64,000 nt of DNA from DAHUYF01 sp963789275 (GCA_963789275.1 CAWBKF010000027.1:1-64000), one strand, 5' to 3'; shown: positions 8,453 through 16,758, numbered from the stretch's first letter. The notes: generated by a model not told the origin, from the letters alone. Made by a program: numbers and translations.

Positions 8453-8794
8453 TCATCCGGTCTCGAGGAGCTTCTTCACGAGGCGGTTCACCTTTTCGGG
8501 TGGGAGTTCGTCGATCATCTCTGCGACGATTGCCATTCTGAGGTCGGATGGCACGGCCATCATGGCACGAGCTAGCGTGTCCGGAATGTCCATCCTTACA
8601 GGGTCCGCGCCCACCTCGGAGCTATCTTCGTAGTCGATATCGTCCCCCTCTGCCGGCACCGGGTAACGGTCCGGTAAGTCGATGGTGATCCGCTGACATT
8701 GCCCTACGAGGATTGCCAGGTGATACCAAGCCCGATTCGCTTGCATGGGCGGAGTGCCGAAGGTCGCGGGCGACTGGCACCATCGGCGGCTCAT
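8453..8794 (-). CDS. Hypothetical acidic protein, 113 aa
   Basis: I do not recognise a family. The centre is acidic (PAEGDDIDYEDSSEVGADPV) and the C-terminus is helical and amphipathic (MAIVAEMIDELPPEKVNRLVKKLL). The ATG at 8794 overlaps the stop of the upstream 229-aa gene in an ATGA, so the two are translationally coupled and belong to one operon driven from the 9545-9603 promoter region. A second ATG at 8746 is possible. Confidence 0.6.
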   Translation of the reverse strand: MSRRWCQSPATFGTPPMQANRAWYHLAILVGQCQRITIDLPDRYPVPAEGDDIDYEDSSEVGADPVRMDIPDTLARAMMAVPSDLRMAIVAEMIDELPPEKVNRLVKKLLETG

Positions 8795-9480
8795 GTGGCA
8801 CCCCCTCTCGCATGCGGCTCGAGGAAGGTGATCGCCTCGGCCACCGCCTGGACTCCGGGCGCTTGATCGCCTGGGGTCGGGCCACCCATTGGGCTTTCAT
8901 TCTCCCAATTGAGGGCAAGCGCAAAGCGCAGCTTGGCGATGACCTCGGCCAGCGACACGGGGGCCATGTCGGTAATCTGGCGCTCAAGCTGGGCAACCGC
9001 GTCTTCCGTCGCATCGACCCGCGCTTCCGCCTCAGCCACGCCCAGCCGCTTCTTTGTCCGCTCCACCTTGGCGCTGATTTGCCGGAACTGTTCCAACAAC
9101 TCGTCGCGTGCGGCCTGCCAGCGCCGGTTTTTGTCGTAGAATTGATTGATCTCCACCTCGGAGTACCCAAAGGTGATTTCCGCCCCCTGGTCGTCTTGTT
9201 CGGAGCGATAGACCGCCAGCCGAACGCGCGGTTCGACGGGAAGCCCCAGCTTGCCGAGGATCACGAGACGACGGTTATAATCGCGCTGCGCCTTAGCCCA
9301 AGCGGCATGAAGCGGGAGCCATTGGTCGACCAGCGCCACAAGCGGATCGCTTCCCGTGACTGCCAGCGGCGCGGCTTCGACCTCAGCGGGCGGTGCCCAT
9401 CGCGGGGCGGCGGTGGGGCCGGCGGCGGAGCCACTGAGTACGCGGCGCCAGTCGGTATGCTGCTCATTACCATGGGGCAT
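8791..9480 (-). CDS. Hypothetical coiled-coil protein, 229 aa
   Basis: The first 40 residues are low in complexity. From about residue 55 to 200 the protein is mostly helical with heptad character (ELLEQFRQISAKVERTKKRL, EDAVAQLERQITDM). No enzyme motif, signal peptide or membrane segment is seen. It is the first gene of a two-gene minus-strand operon, divergent from an XRE regulator across a 14-bp inverted repeat that very probably controls it. It may be a phage-like or island-encoded structural or regulatory protein. Confidence 0.65.
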   Translation of the reverse strand: MPHGNEQHTDWRRVLSGSAAGPTAAPRWAPPAEVEAAPLAVTGSDPLVALVDQWLPLHAAWAKAQRDYNRRLVILGKLGLPVEPRVRLAVYRSEQDDQGAEITFGYSEVEINQFYDKNRRWQAARDELLEQFRQISAKVERTKKRLGVAEAEARVDATEDAVAQLERQITDMAPVSLAEVIAKLRFALALNWENESPMGGPTPGDQAPGVQAVAEAITFLEPHARGGAT

Positions 9481-9544
9481 GACTTACTCCTTGCAGAGGG
9501 TTAGACCGGGCGGGGTATTGACGCACCCCGCTCAGACGGTTCGC

Positions 9545-9603
9545 ACTGTACGCTAAAAAGGTATAGTTGCAGGATTGCGAAGTCAACCCTTTTAGCGTAC
9601 AGT
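9545..9603. promoter_or_regulatory. Divergent operator: two inverted 14-bp half sites
   Basis: ACTGTACGCTAAAA at 9545-9558 is repeated as its exact reverse complement at 9590-9603, separated by 31 bp. The two arms face the start codons of the minus operon (9480) and the XRE gene (9610), as expected of a repressor binding both divergent promoters. The right arm ends only six bases before the XRE start, so binding there could also block translation initiation or early transcription. Confidence 0.7.
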
Positions 9604-9609
9604 TGAGAC

Positions 9610-9870
9610 ATGGAAGCGTCGTCACTCGCACCGGAGCAATGTCGCGCGGCCCGCGCGTTGCTCGCATGGTCACAGGACGAGCTGGCGGCGAAGGCGGCAG
9701 TTGCCAAGAAGACGCTGCAGCTCTTTGAGGTAGGAAATCGCCAACCCTACGCGCGCACGCTCGCAGCGCTGCAGGCGACGCTTGAGAAAGCCGGCATCGA
9801 GTTTATCCACGAGAACGGTGGCGGTCCTGGTGTGCGGCTGGCGAAGCGGAAGAAAGTCCGAAATCCATGA
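9610..9870 (+). CDS. XRE-family HTH regulator, 86 aa
   Basis: A Cro/CI-like HTH fills residues 6-65: QCRAARALLAWSQDELAAKA, then KKTLQLFEVGNRQPYARTLA. The C-terminal GIEFIHENGGGPGVRLAKRK is typical of short alphaproteobacterial regulators of this group, where it forms a small beta segment. It is the likely ligand of the paired sites at 9545-9603 and so autoregulated. Its stop overlaps the ATG of the next HTH gene (ATGA), so both are made together. Confidence 0.88.
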   Translation: MEASSLAPEQCRAARALLAWSQDELAAKAAVAKKTLQLFEVGNRQPYARTLAALQATLEKAGIEFIHENGGGPGVRLAKRKKVRNP

Positions 9871-10217
9871 GTGATGGCATCGCCGACCGCGGCGCCGCGC
9901 GGCAGCAGCTCGAGCCCAAGTTCACTGCCAAGGAGGTGTGCGAGAACCTGCACATTGACGCGCGCACGTTGCGCCGGCGTCTTCGCGAGAACCCCCAGAT
10001 TCGCCCCTTAAAGCCGGGGCGCGCTATGCTCTTCACCCGCCAGGACATAGACGCACTTGAGGAGGCGATCAGACGCCGCTGCACCTCGTCTCACCCGGAA
10101 ATCGGACAGGGAATTGATTCTACCTCGTCCGAGGGAAGATCGGTGACAGAAGTGCTTCGGACTTTGCGGCTACGCGAGACCAAGCGGCTCCTTGCCAAAC
10201 TCCGTGATGCAAAATAG
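9867..10217 (+). CDS. Helix-turn-helix (excisionase/MerR-like) DNA-binding protein, 116 aa
   Basis: Residues 18-68 match a winged-helix, excisionase-type DNA-binding fold: FTAKEVCENLHIDARTLRRR, then PLKPGRAMLFTRQDIDALEE. This is the layout of proteins that read a small site and direct recombination or transcription. The remaining part is Arg-rich and helical. It is translationally coupled to the XRE gene upstream. In an island context it could be a recombination directionality factor, but no integrase is adjacent. Confidence 0.7.
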   Translation: MSDGIADRGAARQQLEPKFTAKEVCENLHIDARTLRRRLRENPQIRPLKPGRAMLFTRQDIDALEEAIRRRCTSSHPEIGQGIDSTSSEGRSVTEVLRTLRLRETKRLLAKLRDAK

Positions 10218-10358
10218 CCAAGAGAGCGCGAACGGCCGGCGGGTTTCGAAACCATGCGGCCCGGTTCGCGGCCACACGCGCAACTCAGCCGCCTGTCCGG
10301 TCGAGGCGGAAGCCGGTGCCGAGACTTGTCAGGGTAGCTCTGGCGCCTCGGCCGAGTC

Positions 10359-10556
10359 TCAGTGGCGGATGTCGGTCGGGGGCGTGCCGAGGCTTATGAT
10401 CGCCGCGATGATCCGGCGCCAGGCGTCGGCACCGTCCGCATCGCCTCTGCGCTGCATCTGCTTGACCATCTCGCGGGCCTTAGCGGCGGCCTGATCGCCG
10501 TGCTGCTGCATCCAGAGATGAGCGGTCTGGTGGATCTCAAGATCGGAAACGGGCAT
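10359..10556 (-). CDS. Small DUF6961-like protein, 65 aa (paralogue of 21878-22075)
   Basis: The protein has the pattern PVSDLEIHQTAHLWMQQHG, a helical middle (AAAKAREMVKQMQRRGDADG) and WRRIIAAIISLGTPP at the end. It is about two thirds identical over its whole length to the protein at 21878-22075, and both start with MPVSDL. I assign it to small DUF6961-type proteins by pattern only. It lies 18 bp downstream of the lipoprotein gene on the same strand, probably in one transcript. Confidence 0.65.
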   Translation of the reverse strand: MPVSDLEIHQTAHLWMQQHGDQAAAKAREMVKQMQRRGDADGADAWRRIIAAIISLGTPPTDIRH

Positions 10557-10573
10557 ACGCGCCGGTGGGGAGG

Positions 10574-11089
10574 CTACATGCGGCGAAGAATGTCAGCCTT
10601 CTTGGCTTCATATTCTTGATCGTTAATCAGGCCATCGTCATGCAACTTCCGTAGCTGCCGAAGGGCTTCTTCGGGGTCTTTCGGTGCCGGCTGAGGCACC
10701 GCTGCGCTACCTTGCGGCGGTTGTAGCGACGCAATACCCGAAAGGAGTATGGCACGTGCCTGGACAGCGATTCCGGTCGAGATGATGCCGGACTTGACCG
10801 GCTCGTAGTGGTCCACGATGACCCCATTGGCGCCAAGCTCCCGCGCCTTTTCCCTGAGCGGCTCGATGACGTCGCCAAGGCTCAGGACCTGATACTTCCC
10901 GGGGTTCGTATAGGAGATCGTCCCGATCACGGTGAAAGGCTGGGTGACCTGGCTATCGCCGGTGAACACCTTCACCTCTGCCAGCGAGGGTAATGGCTGG
11001 TAAGTGGTTGATCCAATCCTCTCGGCCGTGCTGCTGACGCAGGCTGCGAGGAAAAGATACAGAATGCCGCAAAGCGCTGTCTTGATCAT
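10574..11089 (-). CDS. Lipoprotein with C-terminal SHOCT motif, 171 aa
   Basis: From the start at 11089 a lipoprotein signal is clear: a hydrophobic stretch ending in LAAC (Cys near residue 17), so the protein is lipid-anchored in the periplasm. The core (VFTGDSQVTQPFTVIGTISY, then LREKARELGANGVIVDHYEP) resembles small envelope proteins related to YbjQ/RcsF-like folds. The last 30 residues (ALRQLRKLHDDGLINDQEYE) are a SHOCT oligomerisation motif. An upstream in-frame start at 11215 would lack the signal. Confidence 0.72.
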   Translation of the reverse strand: MIKTALCGILYLFLAACVSSTAERIGSTTYQPLPSLAEVKVFTGDSQVTQPFTVIGTISYTNPGKYQVLSLGDVIEPLREKARELGANGVIVDHYEPVKSGIISTGIAVQARAILLSGIASLQPPQGSAAVPQPAPKDPEEALRQLRKLHDDGLINDQEYEAKKADILRRM

Positions 11090-11308
11090 GGCAGTACCCC
11101 CGCAATTTCGACTATACCATCCCGCGGGCTCGTTCGCATTCGGCCCTACTACTGCCCATTCAGCGAGCTCCGGGCGTCCTCCCGGCCGCCATTTTGTCCA
11201 CCGGCATCGGAACAAATATGGTCACTGGGTCCGTGGTCACGGTTCGCCGAATCGGCGTCGTTGCCTGATAGGCACTCTGCCGGTCTGTGCGGCGCGCCAG
11301 TTGTTTGG

Positions 11309-11339
11309 AATGCGCCCGGGGCCCTTGCGCGGGCGCATT
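11309..11339 (-). terminator. GC-rich hairpin downstream of the STY0301-like gene
   Basis: AATGCGCCCG (11309-11318) pairs perfectly with CGGGCGCATT (11330-11339) around an 11-nt loop. It lies 57 bp downstream of the minus-strand gene ending at 11396. The downstream tract is not U-rich in that direction, so it is a weak or Rho-assisted terminator, or an RNA-stabilising stem. The rest of 11090-11395 holds no supported gene. Confidence 0.4.
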
Positions 11340-11395
11340 TAAATTCAGCAGCGCCCTATCGAACTCCGTAACTTGACAGCGCCCGGCCGGCGGGA

Positions 11396-11815
11396 TCAGT
11401 CGCAAGTCATCTGATCAATCGAAGGCTCGTTTGCCTCCGCCGTTTTGCTGAAATGCGTCAGCGTCCGCTCACATCTTACGAGGTGGTTTGCGTCGAGGCG
11501 CAGCACGCGGTCGGTCCCTTGATAGTGGCAATCGACAAACCGCACCCATCCCGGCCCGTCACTATCCATCCGCCACGACTGATGCAGCGTGCCGGCGCTC
11601 AAGCTCTGGTCGTCCGGCACAAGGGAGGGCGGGCTCTTGTCGTCGATGGCTTCGCCAACCTTCGCTGACAGCACCTCGACGCCGGAGAGCCGCGCCTGTG
11701 GCATGCGCCAATCGGCGGGCGCAGTCTGCGGGCATTCGAGCTTGTGGTGCGGCGGCTCGGCGTGGGCTACCGGAATCCCAGCAGTGACCAGCACTAGGGC
11801 GAGCAGGATGCGCAT
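11396..11815 (-). CDS. Exported STY0301-like protein, 139 aa
   Basis: Residues 1-19 are a signal peptide (ILLALVLVTAGIPVAHAE). The mature part has three Cys; the block VRFVDCHYQGTDRVLRL followed by HLVRCERTL matches the C-terminal pattern of the STY0301 family (small exported proteins with a conserved CxYxGT and a later Cys). The role of the family is unknown; a disulfide-stabilised periplasmic fold is likely. It follows the GST gene by 12 bp on the same strand. Confidence 0.6.
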   Translation of the reverse strand: MRILLALVLVTAGIPVAHAEPPHHKLECPQTAPADWRMPQARLSGVEVLSAKVGEAIDDKSPPSLVPDDQSLSAGTLHQSWRMDSDGPGWVRFVDCHYQGTDRVLRLDANHLVRCERTLTHFSKTAEANEPSIDQMTCD

Positions 11816-11827
11816 GGGGTCATTCTC

Positions 11828-12457
11828 TCAGGTCAGCATCGGCGTCATGCCCGGTTCGGCCTTGGCCATTGCCCGCCGATAGGCCGGGCGCGCGCCGATC
11901 CGCGCAAGATAGGCCCGCAGATTGGGATAGCCCTCGATCGATGTGCCACGAAACGCTCGGCTGGTGGTCAAACCATAGACCATCATGATGTCGGCGGTGG
12001 TCAGGTTCGCGCCGCCGAAGAACGGCGCCTGACCAAGCCTCACCTCGACCATCGCCCAACCGCGCCGGCTTCGATCTGTGACGAAGACCGGGGCGGGATC
12101 GCTGCTGCGGGTCAGCACTAGCTGCATCATTAGCGTGGTCATGAAGGTGCCGTTGGACCAATGGAACCAGAACAAGTGATCGGCGAAATCCGGATCCTCG
12201 GGCTCGGGCGCGAGCCGCCCGCCGCCATAGCGCGTGCGGATGTAGTCGCAGATTGCCCCGCTCTCGCCCAGCACGAGGTCGCCGTCGGTAATGATCGGCG
12301 CGATCCCCATCGGGTGCAGCGCCTTGTACTCGTCCGGCGCGAGGCGGTTGTCCGCCCTCCGCTCGTAGCGTTTGAGCTCATAATCGATCCCCAGCTCCTC
12401 GCATAGCCAAACGATGCGTTCGGATTGGGAGACGCCCAGGTGATGGATTGTCAGCAT
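11828..12457 (-). CDS. Glutathione S-transferase family protein, 209 aa
   Basis: The N-terminal thioredoxin-like domain (1-80) has HHLGVSQSERIVWLCEELG, the cis-Pro in MGIAPIITDGDLVLGESGAI, and the usual ESGAI glutathione-contact box. The C-terminal helical domain (90-209) carries ANLTTADIMMVYGL, the conserved N-capping motif. The candidate catalytic residue is a Ser near position 10. Cytoplasmic detoxification or redox function is expected; the substrate is unknown. Length is normal. Confidence 0.88.
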   Translation of the reverse strand: MLTIHHLGVSQSERIVWLCEELGIDYELKRYERRADNRLAPDEYKALHPMGIAPIITDGDLVLGESGAICDYIRTRYGGGRLAPEPEDPDFADHLFWFHWSNGTFMTTLMMQLVLTRSSDPAPVFVTDRSRRGWAMVEVRLGQAPFFGGANLTTADIMMVYGLTTSRAFRGTSIEGYPNLRAYLARIGARPAYRRAMAKAEPGMTPMLT

Positions 12458-12651
12458 GTTGGTTCCGCCCTCTTTGAGTTTAGTGCTCGGAAACTAAGCC
12501 CTACTAGCGAGGGCCGGAAGCCCCGCGGTGAGCGGTTACTCAGACGCTCACCTACGTCAATTTCACAATTTTCCGGCGGGCACACGGTAGCGCGGGAACA
12601 ATGCATGCCCGGTGGGCCGAGTTAGTCAATTTCGATTAAGGACGGGGAATG

Positions 12652-12933
12652 CTAACGATCGGCACCGTCTGTTAGTCCTCTTTGCTTGCGCCGTTGGTCT
12701 ATGTGTTCGGCGAGTTCGCCCAACTGATGCAAGAGCAAGAACCCGAATAGCGCCACGGCGAGGACCGGCCGCGCGGCCTCGGCGCCGATCCCTGGAAGAT
12801 CGCCAAACTCCAACAGGCGCCGGGCGATCTCGATTACAAGCCCGATGCCAAGCACGGCGTTGTATGCCGGCCCGAGTTTGCGGCCGAGCGCGGCATCGAG
12901 CCCCTGCGCGGCATGGAGGATTTGAAGGATCAT
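12652..12933 (-). CDS. Small membrane protein, 93 aa
   Basis: From ATG 12933, preceded by a GAGAAAGAG ribosome site, the protein has two hydrophobic segments (YNAVLGIGLVIEIARRLLEF and VLAVALFGFLLLHQLGELA) and a charged tail (HIDQRRKQRG). It is probably an inner-membrane protein with two passes. No family is recognised. It is divergent from the 64-aa gene at 13073. Longer in-frame starts would overlap the upstream element of that gene and are less likely. Confidence 0.55.
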   Translation of the reverse strand: MILQILHAAQGLDAALGRKLGPAYNAVLGIGLVIEIARRLLEFGDLPGIGAEAARPVLAVALFGFLLLHQLGELAEHIDQRRKQRGLTDGADR

Positions 12934-13015
12934 CTGAGTCTCTTTCTCCGACGAAACTCGCCGCCCGAAGCAGCGGTCGAGGGTCGCGCGGGCCTCGTAT
13001 CTGGTCAAGCGCCGT

Positions 13016-13044
13016 AATGGTGCATTAACCATGATCGAGGTGTT
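13016..13044 (+). promoter_or_regulatory. Conserved upstream element shared with a distant paralogue
   Basis: The 29 bp beginning AATGGTGCATTAACCA recur inverted at 30597-30625 with three mismatches. Both copies lie 28-29 bp before the start codon of paralogous small genes. Such conservation ahead of diverged coding sequence suggests a promoter or operator. Confidence 0.55.
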
Positions 13045-13072
13045 CACCTGCAGAGACTCAGGGAGCAAGCAC

Positions 13073-13267
13073 ATGCCTCAACACGACCCGACCATTGCCG
13101 CCGACGACGAGACCGCCCTTGGCAATGTCGAGACTATTCTCCTCGAATACCACAGCGATCCCAGCCCGGGCCGGTTCTCCTTCGACACCGTGGCTTGCGA
13201 TTGCGCCATGGTGATGGCCGACATACTTCGTCAGCTGGTGCGACGCCATTCCATGAGCCGTCCCTGA
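13073..13267 (+). CDS. Small conserved protein, 64 aa (paralogue of 30355-30567)
   Basis: It begins MPQHDPTIAADDETALGNVE and ends in LVRRHSMSR. The same N-terminus, spacing and HS-rich tail occur in the protein at 30355-30567 (MPRHDPTIAANDETAFENIE). The start at 13073 is preceded by GGGAGCAAGCAC, and the paralogue has the nearly identical GGAGCAAGCAC. There is no signal peptide. Function is unknown; the conserved promoter element suggests that the two genes respond to one signal. Confidence 0.68.
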   Translation: MPQHDPTIAADDETALGNVETILLEYHSDPSPGRFSFDTVACDCAMVMADILRQLVRRHSMSRP

Positions 13268-13305
13268 CGGTTAACAGCGGCGAGGCGGGCCTAATCGCTT
13301 CGTGG

Positions 13306-13746
13306 TCACTCTCGCAATGGCTCGGATGAGCTGTCGGCTTCTCGTCGCTGCCCGGTCGGCTTGACTACCGTCGGCATGCCGGCCCCGAGGAGCCCCGAAA
13401 CTTCGGTGAGCAGCGCGTTCATCGAAAACGGCTTGCGCAAAAAGCGGTCGCCGGGCTCGACGCACCGTGGACAATCGGCGTCGGAAGGATCGCGGCCGGA
13501 GATAAAGAGGATCGGGCAGTGGAGCCGCGCCCGCACCACGTTGGCGACGTCCATTCCGCTCAGCCCGCCAGGCAGATTGATATCCAACACGACCAGGTCA
13601 AAGGGCTGATCGAGGATCGCGCGCTCGGCCACGTCGCCGTTGTTGGCGGTCCTTACCGCGTAGCCGCCCTTTTCCTGGAGGACCGTCTGCATCAGCTCGC
13701 GCAGCTGCTGGTAGTCTTCAACTATAAGGACACGCTCGCGTGGCAT
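13306..13746 (-). CDS. Single-domain response regulator (CheY-like), 146 aa
   Basis: A receiver domain occupies residues 4-120: acidic pocket VLIVEDYQQLRELM, phospho-acceptor Asp in DLVVLDINLPGG (about residue 54), Ser/Thr switch in ILFISGRDPS, and Lys in FLRKPFSM. There is no output domain, only a short disordered tail. No histidine kinase is adjacent, so its partner is elsewhere. It is one of three orphan receivers in the left half of the window. Confidence 0.9.
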   Translation of the reverse strand: MPRERVLIVEDYQQLRELMQTVLQEKGGYAVRTANNGDVAERAILDQPFDLVVLDINLPGGLSGMDVANVVRARLHCPILFISGRDPSDADCPRCVEPGDRFLRKPFSMNALLTEVSGLLGAGMPTVVKPTGQRREADSSSEPLRE

Positions 13747-13844
13747 GTGCGGCCTCTAATACAGCCGGTCGATTATCAGGCAACATGGTTGCCAAATCAT
13801 TAAGATCGCTGGTTCCGCCGAGCCGGCATCGCCCGCTAAGGTTC

Positions 13845-14162
13845 CTATTGTCCGTTCAGCGAGCCTCGAGCCCCCACCGCATCGGCTTCAGTCTTACACA
13901 CATAGGCGCCGTTCTTTGTCCGCCCATACCATCGCTGTCCCTTGAGGTGATAGACCCGCGTCGGCAGATTGAGCCAAACAACGACATCGCGCGGGCAGTG
14001 CTGCTGCGCTAGATCCTCTGATGTGTAGAGGGACAAGGAGCCCGCAGCCTGGACGGCGGGAGGCGCCGTCAGCAAGACGATTGCGAGCAAGATCCCCGCT
14101 AGTATGGACCGCAACCCTGCCGGTCCTTTCGCGATGATCTGACGGTATTTCTCGTGGCGCAT
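13845..14162 (-). CDS. Small exported protein, 105 aa
   Basis: Residues 17-40 are a signal peptide (SILAGILLAIVLLTAPPAVQA). The mature part contains QHCPRDVVVWLNLPTRVYHL and GRTKNGAYVCKTEADAVG, a two-Cys pattern typical of small periplasmic proteins found across alphaproteobacteria, with no assigned role. The Cys pair probably forms a disulfide. The start may lie a few codons downstream. It is separated from the receiver gene by about 100 bp. Confidence 0.62.
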   Translation of the reverse strand: MRHEKYRQIIAKGPAGLRSILAGILLAIVLLTAPPAVQAAGSLSLYTSEDLAQQHCPRDVVVWLNLPTRVYHLKGQRWYGRTKNGAYVCKTEADAVGARGSLNGQ

Positions 14163-14294
14163 GATCGGGCTCCACAGTATCCAGGATAGCCTTAGCCTGC
14201 GCAGGGCAGCGCGTCGAACGCATGGAGAGGGCCGTTTGCTGTAGCGCGATCAAGGCGGTACGTTGCAGCGGCGTAGCGCTCAATGGAGGTAAGC

Positions 14295-14519
14295 TTGCGA
14301 ATCGCCATTCTAGTCTTAGTGAGCGCTGTCGCGCTCGTCGCCGGTCCTAGTCCTTCGCGAGCCATATCGGCCTTGGCGCCCGAGATCACCGTCGATCAGT
14401 CTCCCAATATCGTTCAGGTGGACCGCCGTTGCGGGGTTCATCGGCATTGGGTGCGGGGCCATCGGCTGCGGGACGGTCGATATATTCGCGGCCACTGCGT
14501 CCGCTACCGTCACCGTTGA
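14295..14519 (+). CDS. Small exported His/Arg-rich protein, 74 aa
   Basis: GGAGG at 14285-14289 lies five bases before a TTG at 14295, which is preferred to the ATG at 14283 that would overlap the ribosome site. Residues 1-23 are a signal peptide (ending PSPSRA). The mature tail repeats RCGVHRHWVRGHRLRDGRYI, a motif of small secreted rhizobial proteins. The function is unknown. Confidence 0.6.
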   Translation: MRIAILVLVSAVALVAGPSPSRAISALAPEITVDQSPNIVQVDRRCGVHRHWVRGHRLRDGRYIRGHCVRYRHR

Positions 14520-14540
14520 AGTCTTTACCAGACGAACGGA

Positions 14541-15354
14541 ATGTCGGACTTAACCGACCCTCGCACCCACTACGCATTCGGCGAGAACTGGGCGCGCTTC
14601 GTTGCGGGGCTGAACGACGCTCAAATCGCCCGCGCTGCCGCGGGGCTGGTCCGGCTGCTCGGTGACGACATCGCCGGCAAGACCTTCCTAGACCTCGGCT
14701 GCGGCTCTGGCTTGCATTCCCTCGCTGCATTGAAGCTTGGCGCCGCATCGGTGACAGCGGTCGATCTCGACCCGCGTTCGGTCGAGACCGCCCGCGCCCT
14801 GCTGTCGCGCCACGCCGCCGGGCAAGCCTGGACGGTCGAGGCGCGCAGCGCCTTCGATCCCATGCCCGACCCGGCCGGCTACGACATCGTCTACTCCTGG
14901 GGAGTCCTCCACCACACGGGCGACATGCGCCGCGCGATCAAATGCGCTGCGGCCCTGGTGCGGCCGAGCGGCCGGCTCGTCCTAGCGATCTACCGGAAGA
15001 CGCCAATGTGCCGGTTCTGGCGCCTGGAGAAGCGCCTCTACTCTCGAAGCCCCGGCTGGATGAGGGCGATCGCCGATGCCGCGCTCGCCAGCCTGATGGC
15101 ACTTGGCCTAGTGGCAACCGGGCGCAACCCTGTCCGCTACATCCGAACCTACCCGGGGGCGCGTGGCATGTCGTTTCTGACCGACGTGCGGGACTGGCTC
15201 GGGGGATATCCCTATGAGTTCCGCTGCACCCTCCGAAATCTATGCCATGCTCGAGCAACTGGGCTTCACACCAGAGCGCTTCTTCCCTTGCAACACCCGC
15301 ATCGGGCTCCTTGGCGTCGGCTGCGATGAGTATGTCTTTTCGCGGCAACGGTAA
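14541..15354 (+). pseudogene. SAM-dependent methyltransferase broken by a +1 frameshift
   Basis: The first 225 codons encode a class I methyltransferase: motif I FLDLGCGSGLHSLAALKLG, motif II VTAVDLDPRSVE, and IVYSWGVLHHTGDM at motif IV. Near 15219, in the run GAGTTCC, one extra base switches frame. The open frame then drifts into unrelated sequence, whereas the next frame continues the natural end (SEIYAMLEQLGFTPERFFP, then GCDEYVFSRQR) to a TAA at 15352-15354. The two parts fit a normal 270-residue enzyme. Either the sequence has an indel error or the gene is freshly inactivated; the substrate is unknown. Confidence 0.75.
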
Positions 15355-15470
15355 GGCCCTGCAGCAGCGCAAAGCCCGAAGCGGATGAATCGCCAGGTGG
15401 AAGGCATGCCTTTATCCCTGGCGCCTATAACCCCGTTGCGTATCGTTTGCTCGCCAGAAGGGACGGCCGG

Positions 15471-16475
15471 ATGCAGCAATTGGATCTGTCTTACAATCGG
15501 CATCCCATGTTCACGGAGTGGGTCGTTCGCCATGGTCTATTGGCCTCGCCGCTTGTAATCGTCGATGTCGGCGTCCAAGGCGGCGCGAGCGTGCGCTGGG
15601 ATCATCTGGCCGACCGTGTGGAGATTCACGGGTTTGATGCACTAGAAGAGGCTATCGCGCCTCTCAGGGCTGAAGGACGGCCGAAACGCCATTATTACGC
15701 GACAGCACTCGGCAACGAAGACGGGGAGCGGGAGCTTTTTGTTGCGTCCGAACTGACGGCAAGCTCGTTCTACCCCTCCGGCTCCTCGCGTTATGACATA
15801 GTTGCGGCCGTTCAGCGTGGCGCGAACAGCCGGCGTGTACCGGTCCGCCGACTTGATAGCCTAATGACTGACGGAACGATCCCGCGCGCCGATTTTATCA
15901 AGATCGACTGCGAAGGGTTTGAGCCCGAGATTTTGAAGGGCGCCGAGAATCTCTTGCGGACCGGGGTGCTCGCGATTGAAGTCGAGACTAGCTTCGACGT
16001 CTCCACGACTGTGCCCGAGACGCATTTCGGGGCGGTGTACAAGCAGCTATTGCCGCACGGCTTCCTGCTCTACGATCTTGAGTTTAACCGAATCCGACGA
16101 TCTAGCTTCGTGAGGAGGGCGCGAAGTCGCGGGATGAAAAACCTGCGCACCGTGGCACGCCCAGCCACGTTCAACGTCCTCTTTTATCGCGATGCGCCAT
16201 CCTCTTCCGCTGACGAGGCGCTGAAGCGGGCGATCATCCTCGAACTTTATGGCATGGTCGATAGCGCCTACGACATCCTAATAGCCAACACCGCGATCTT
16301 CGCGGGCGACGTCTCTATCGAGGAGGCGGCCGATCAACTCCTCCGCGGCGCCAGGCGCTGGGAGATTGCTCGGCACAACAGCCTCACCACCGCGGTTCGC
16401 GATAGCATTTACGCGATCAGCTCGGCGATCCGCCACAGCATCCACCATCGTCTGGGCAATAGACCTCGATCCTGA
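15471..16475 (+). CDS. FkbM-family methyltransferase, 334 aa
   Basis: Motif I is VIVDVGVQGGASVRW, the acidic ribose contact is IHGFDALEEA, and the family block FIKIDCEGFEPEILKGAENLL is clear. FkbM enzymes add methyl groups to sugars or other small molecules, often in surface-polysaccharide pathways. The C-terminal third is an extra helical part without a known domain. The ATG at 15471 is preferred; an in-frame start at 15447 also exists. It lies close after the frameshifted methyltransferase, suggesting a small modification cluster. Confidence 0.82.
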   Translation: MQQLDLSYNRHPMFTEWVVRHGLLASPLVIVDVGVQGGASVRWDHLADRVEIHGFDALEEAIAPLRAEGRPKRHYYATALGNEDGERELFVASELTASSFYPSGSSRYDIVAAVQRGANSRRVPVRRLDSLMTDGTIPRADFIKIDCEGFEPEILKGAENLLRTGVLAIEVETSFDVSTTVPETHFGAVYKQLLPHGFLLYDLEFNRIRRSSFVRRARSRGMKNLRTVARPATFNVLFYRDAPSSSADEALKRAIILELYGMVDSAYDILIANTAIFAGDVSIEEAADQLLRGARRWEIARHNSLTTAVRDSIYAISSAIRHSIHHRLGNRPRS

Positions 16476-16500
16476 CCGCGAGCGTGGCGAGGCGGTACAG

Positions 16501-16644
16501 CTAAGACCCACCGCCGACAAGCAGCACCATGATCTTATAAAGCAGCAACGTGAGCGTTGCCGCCTTGACCAGTAAGCTCATCGCATAGTCGGCGATGATC
16601 AACCATGGGTTCGCTGTCTTCTTCGTTCGGCGAGTTCGCTTCAT
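16501..16644 (-). CDS. Candidate small single-pass membrane protein, 47 aa
   Basis: The N-terminus is basic (KRTRRTKKTANPW), followed by a hydrophobic stretch YAMSLLVKAATLTLLLYKIM. This charge and hydrophobicity pattern is that of a small inner-membrane protein with the N-terminus in the cytoplasm. A weak AGAGGAAC ribosome site precedes ATG 16644. There is no homology evidence. Confidence 0.45.
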   Translation of the reverse strand: MKRTRRTKKTANPWLIIADYAMSLLVKAATLTLLLYKIMVLLVGGGS

Positions 16645-16758
16645 TCCCGTATTGTTCCTCTGCACCCCTCCAGCGCCAAGGCTCATTATGAAGAGTCATT
16701 TGCAGTGTTCCTGCCAATGGGTGGACACTTCCGGAATCGTTGCGTCGGGGGGAGTCCC

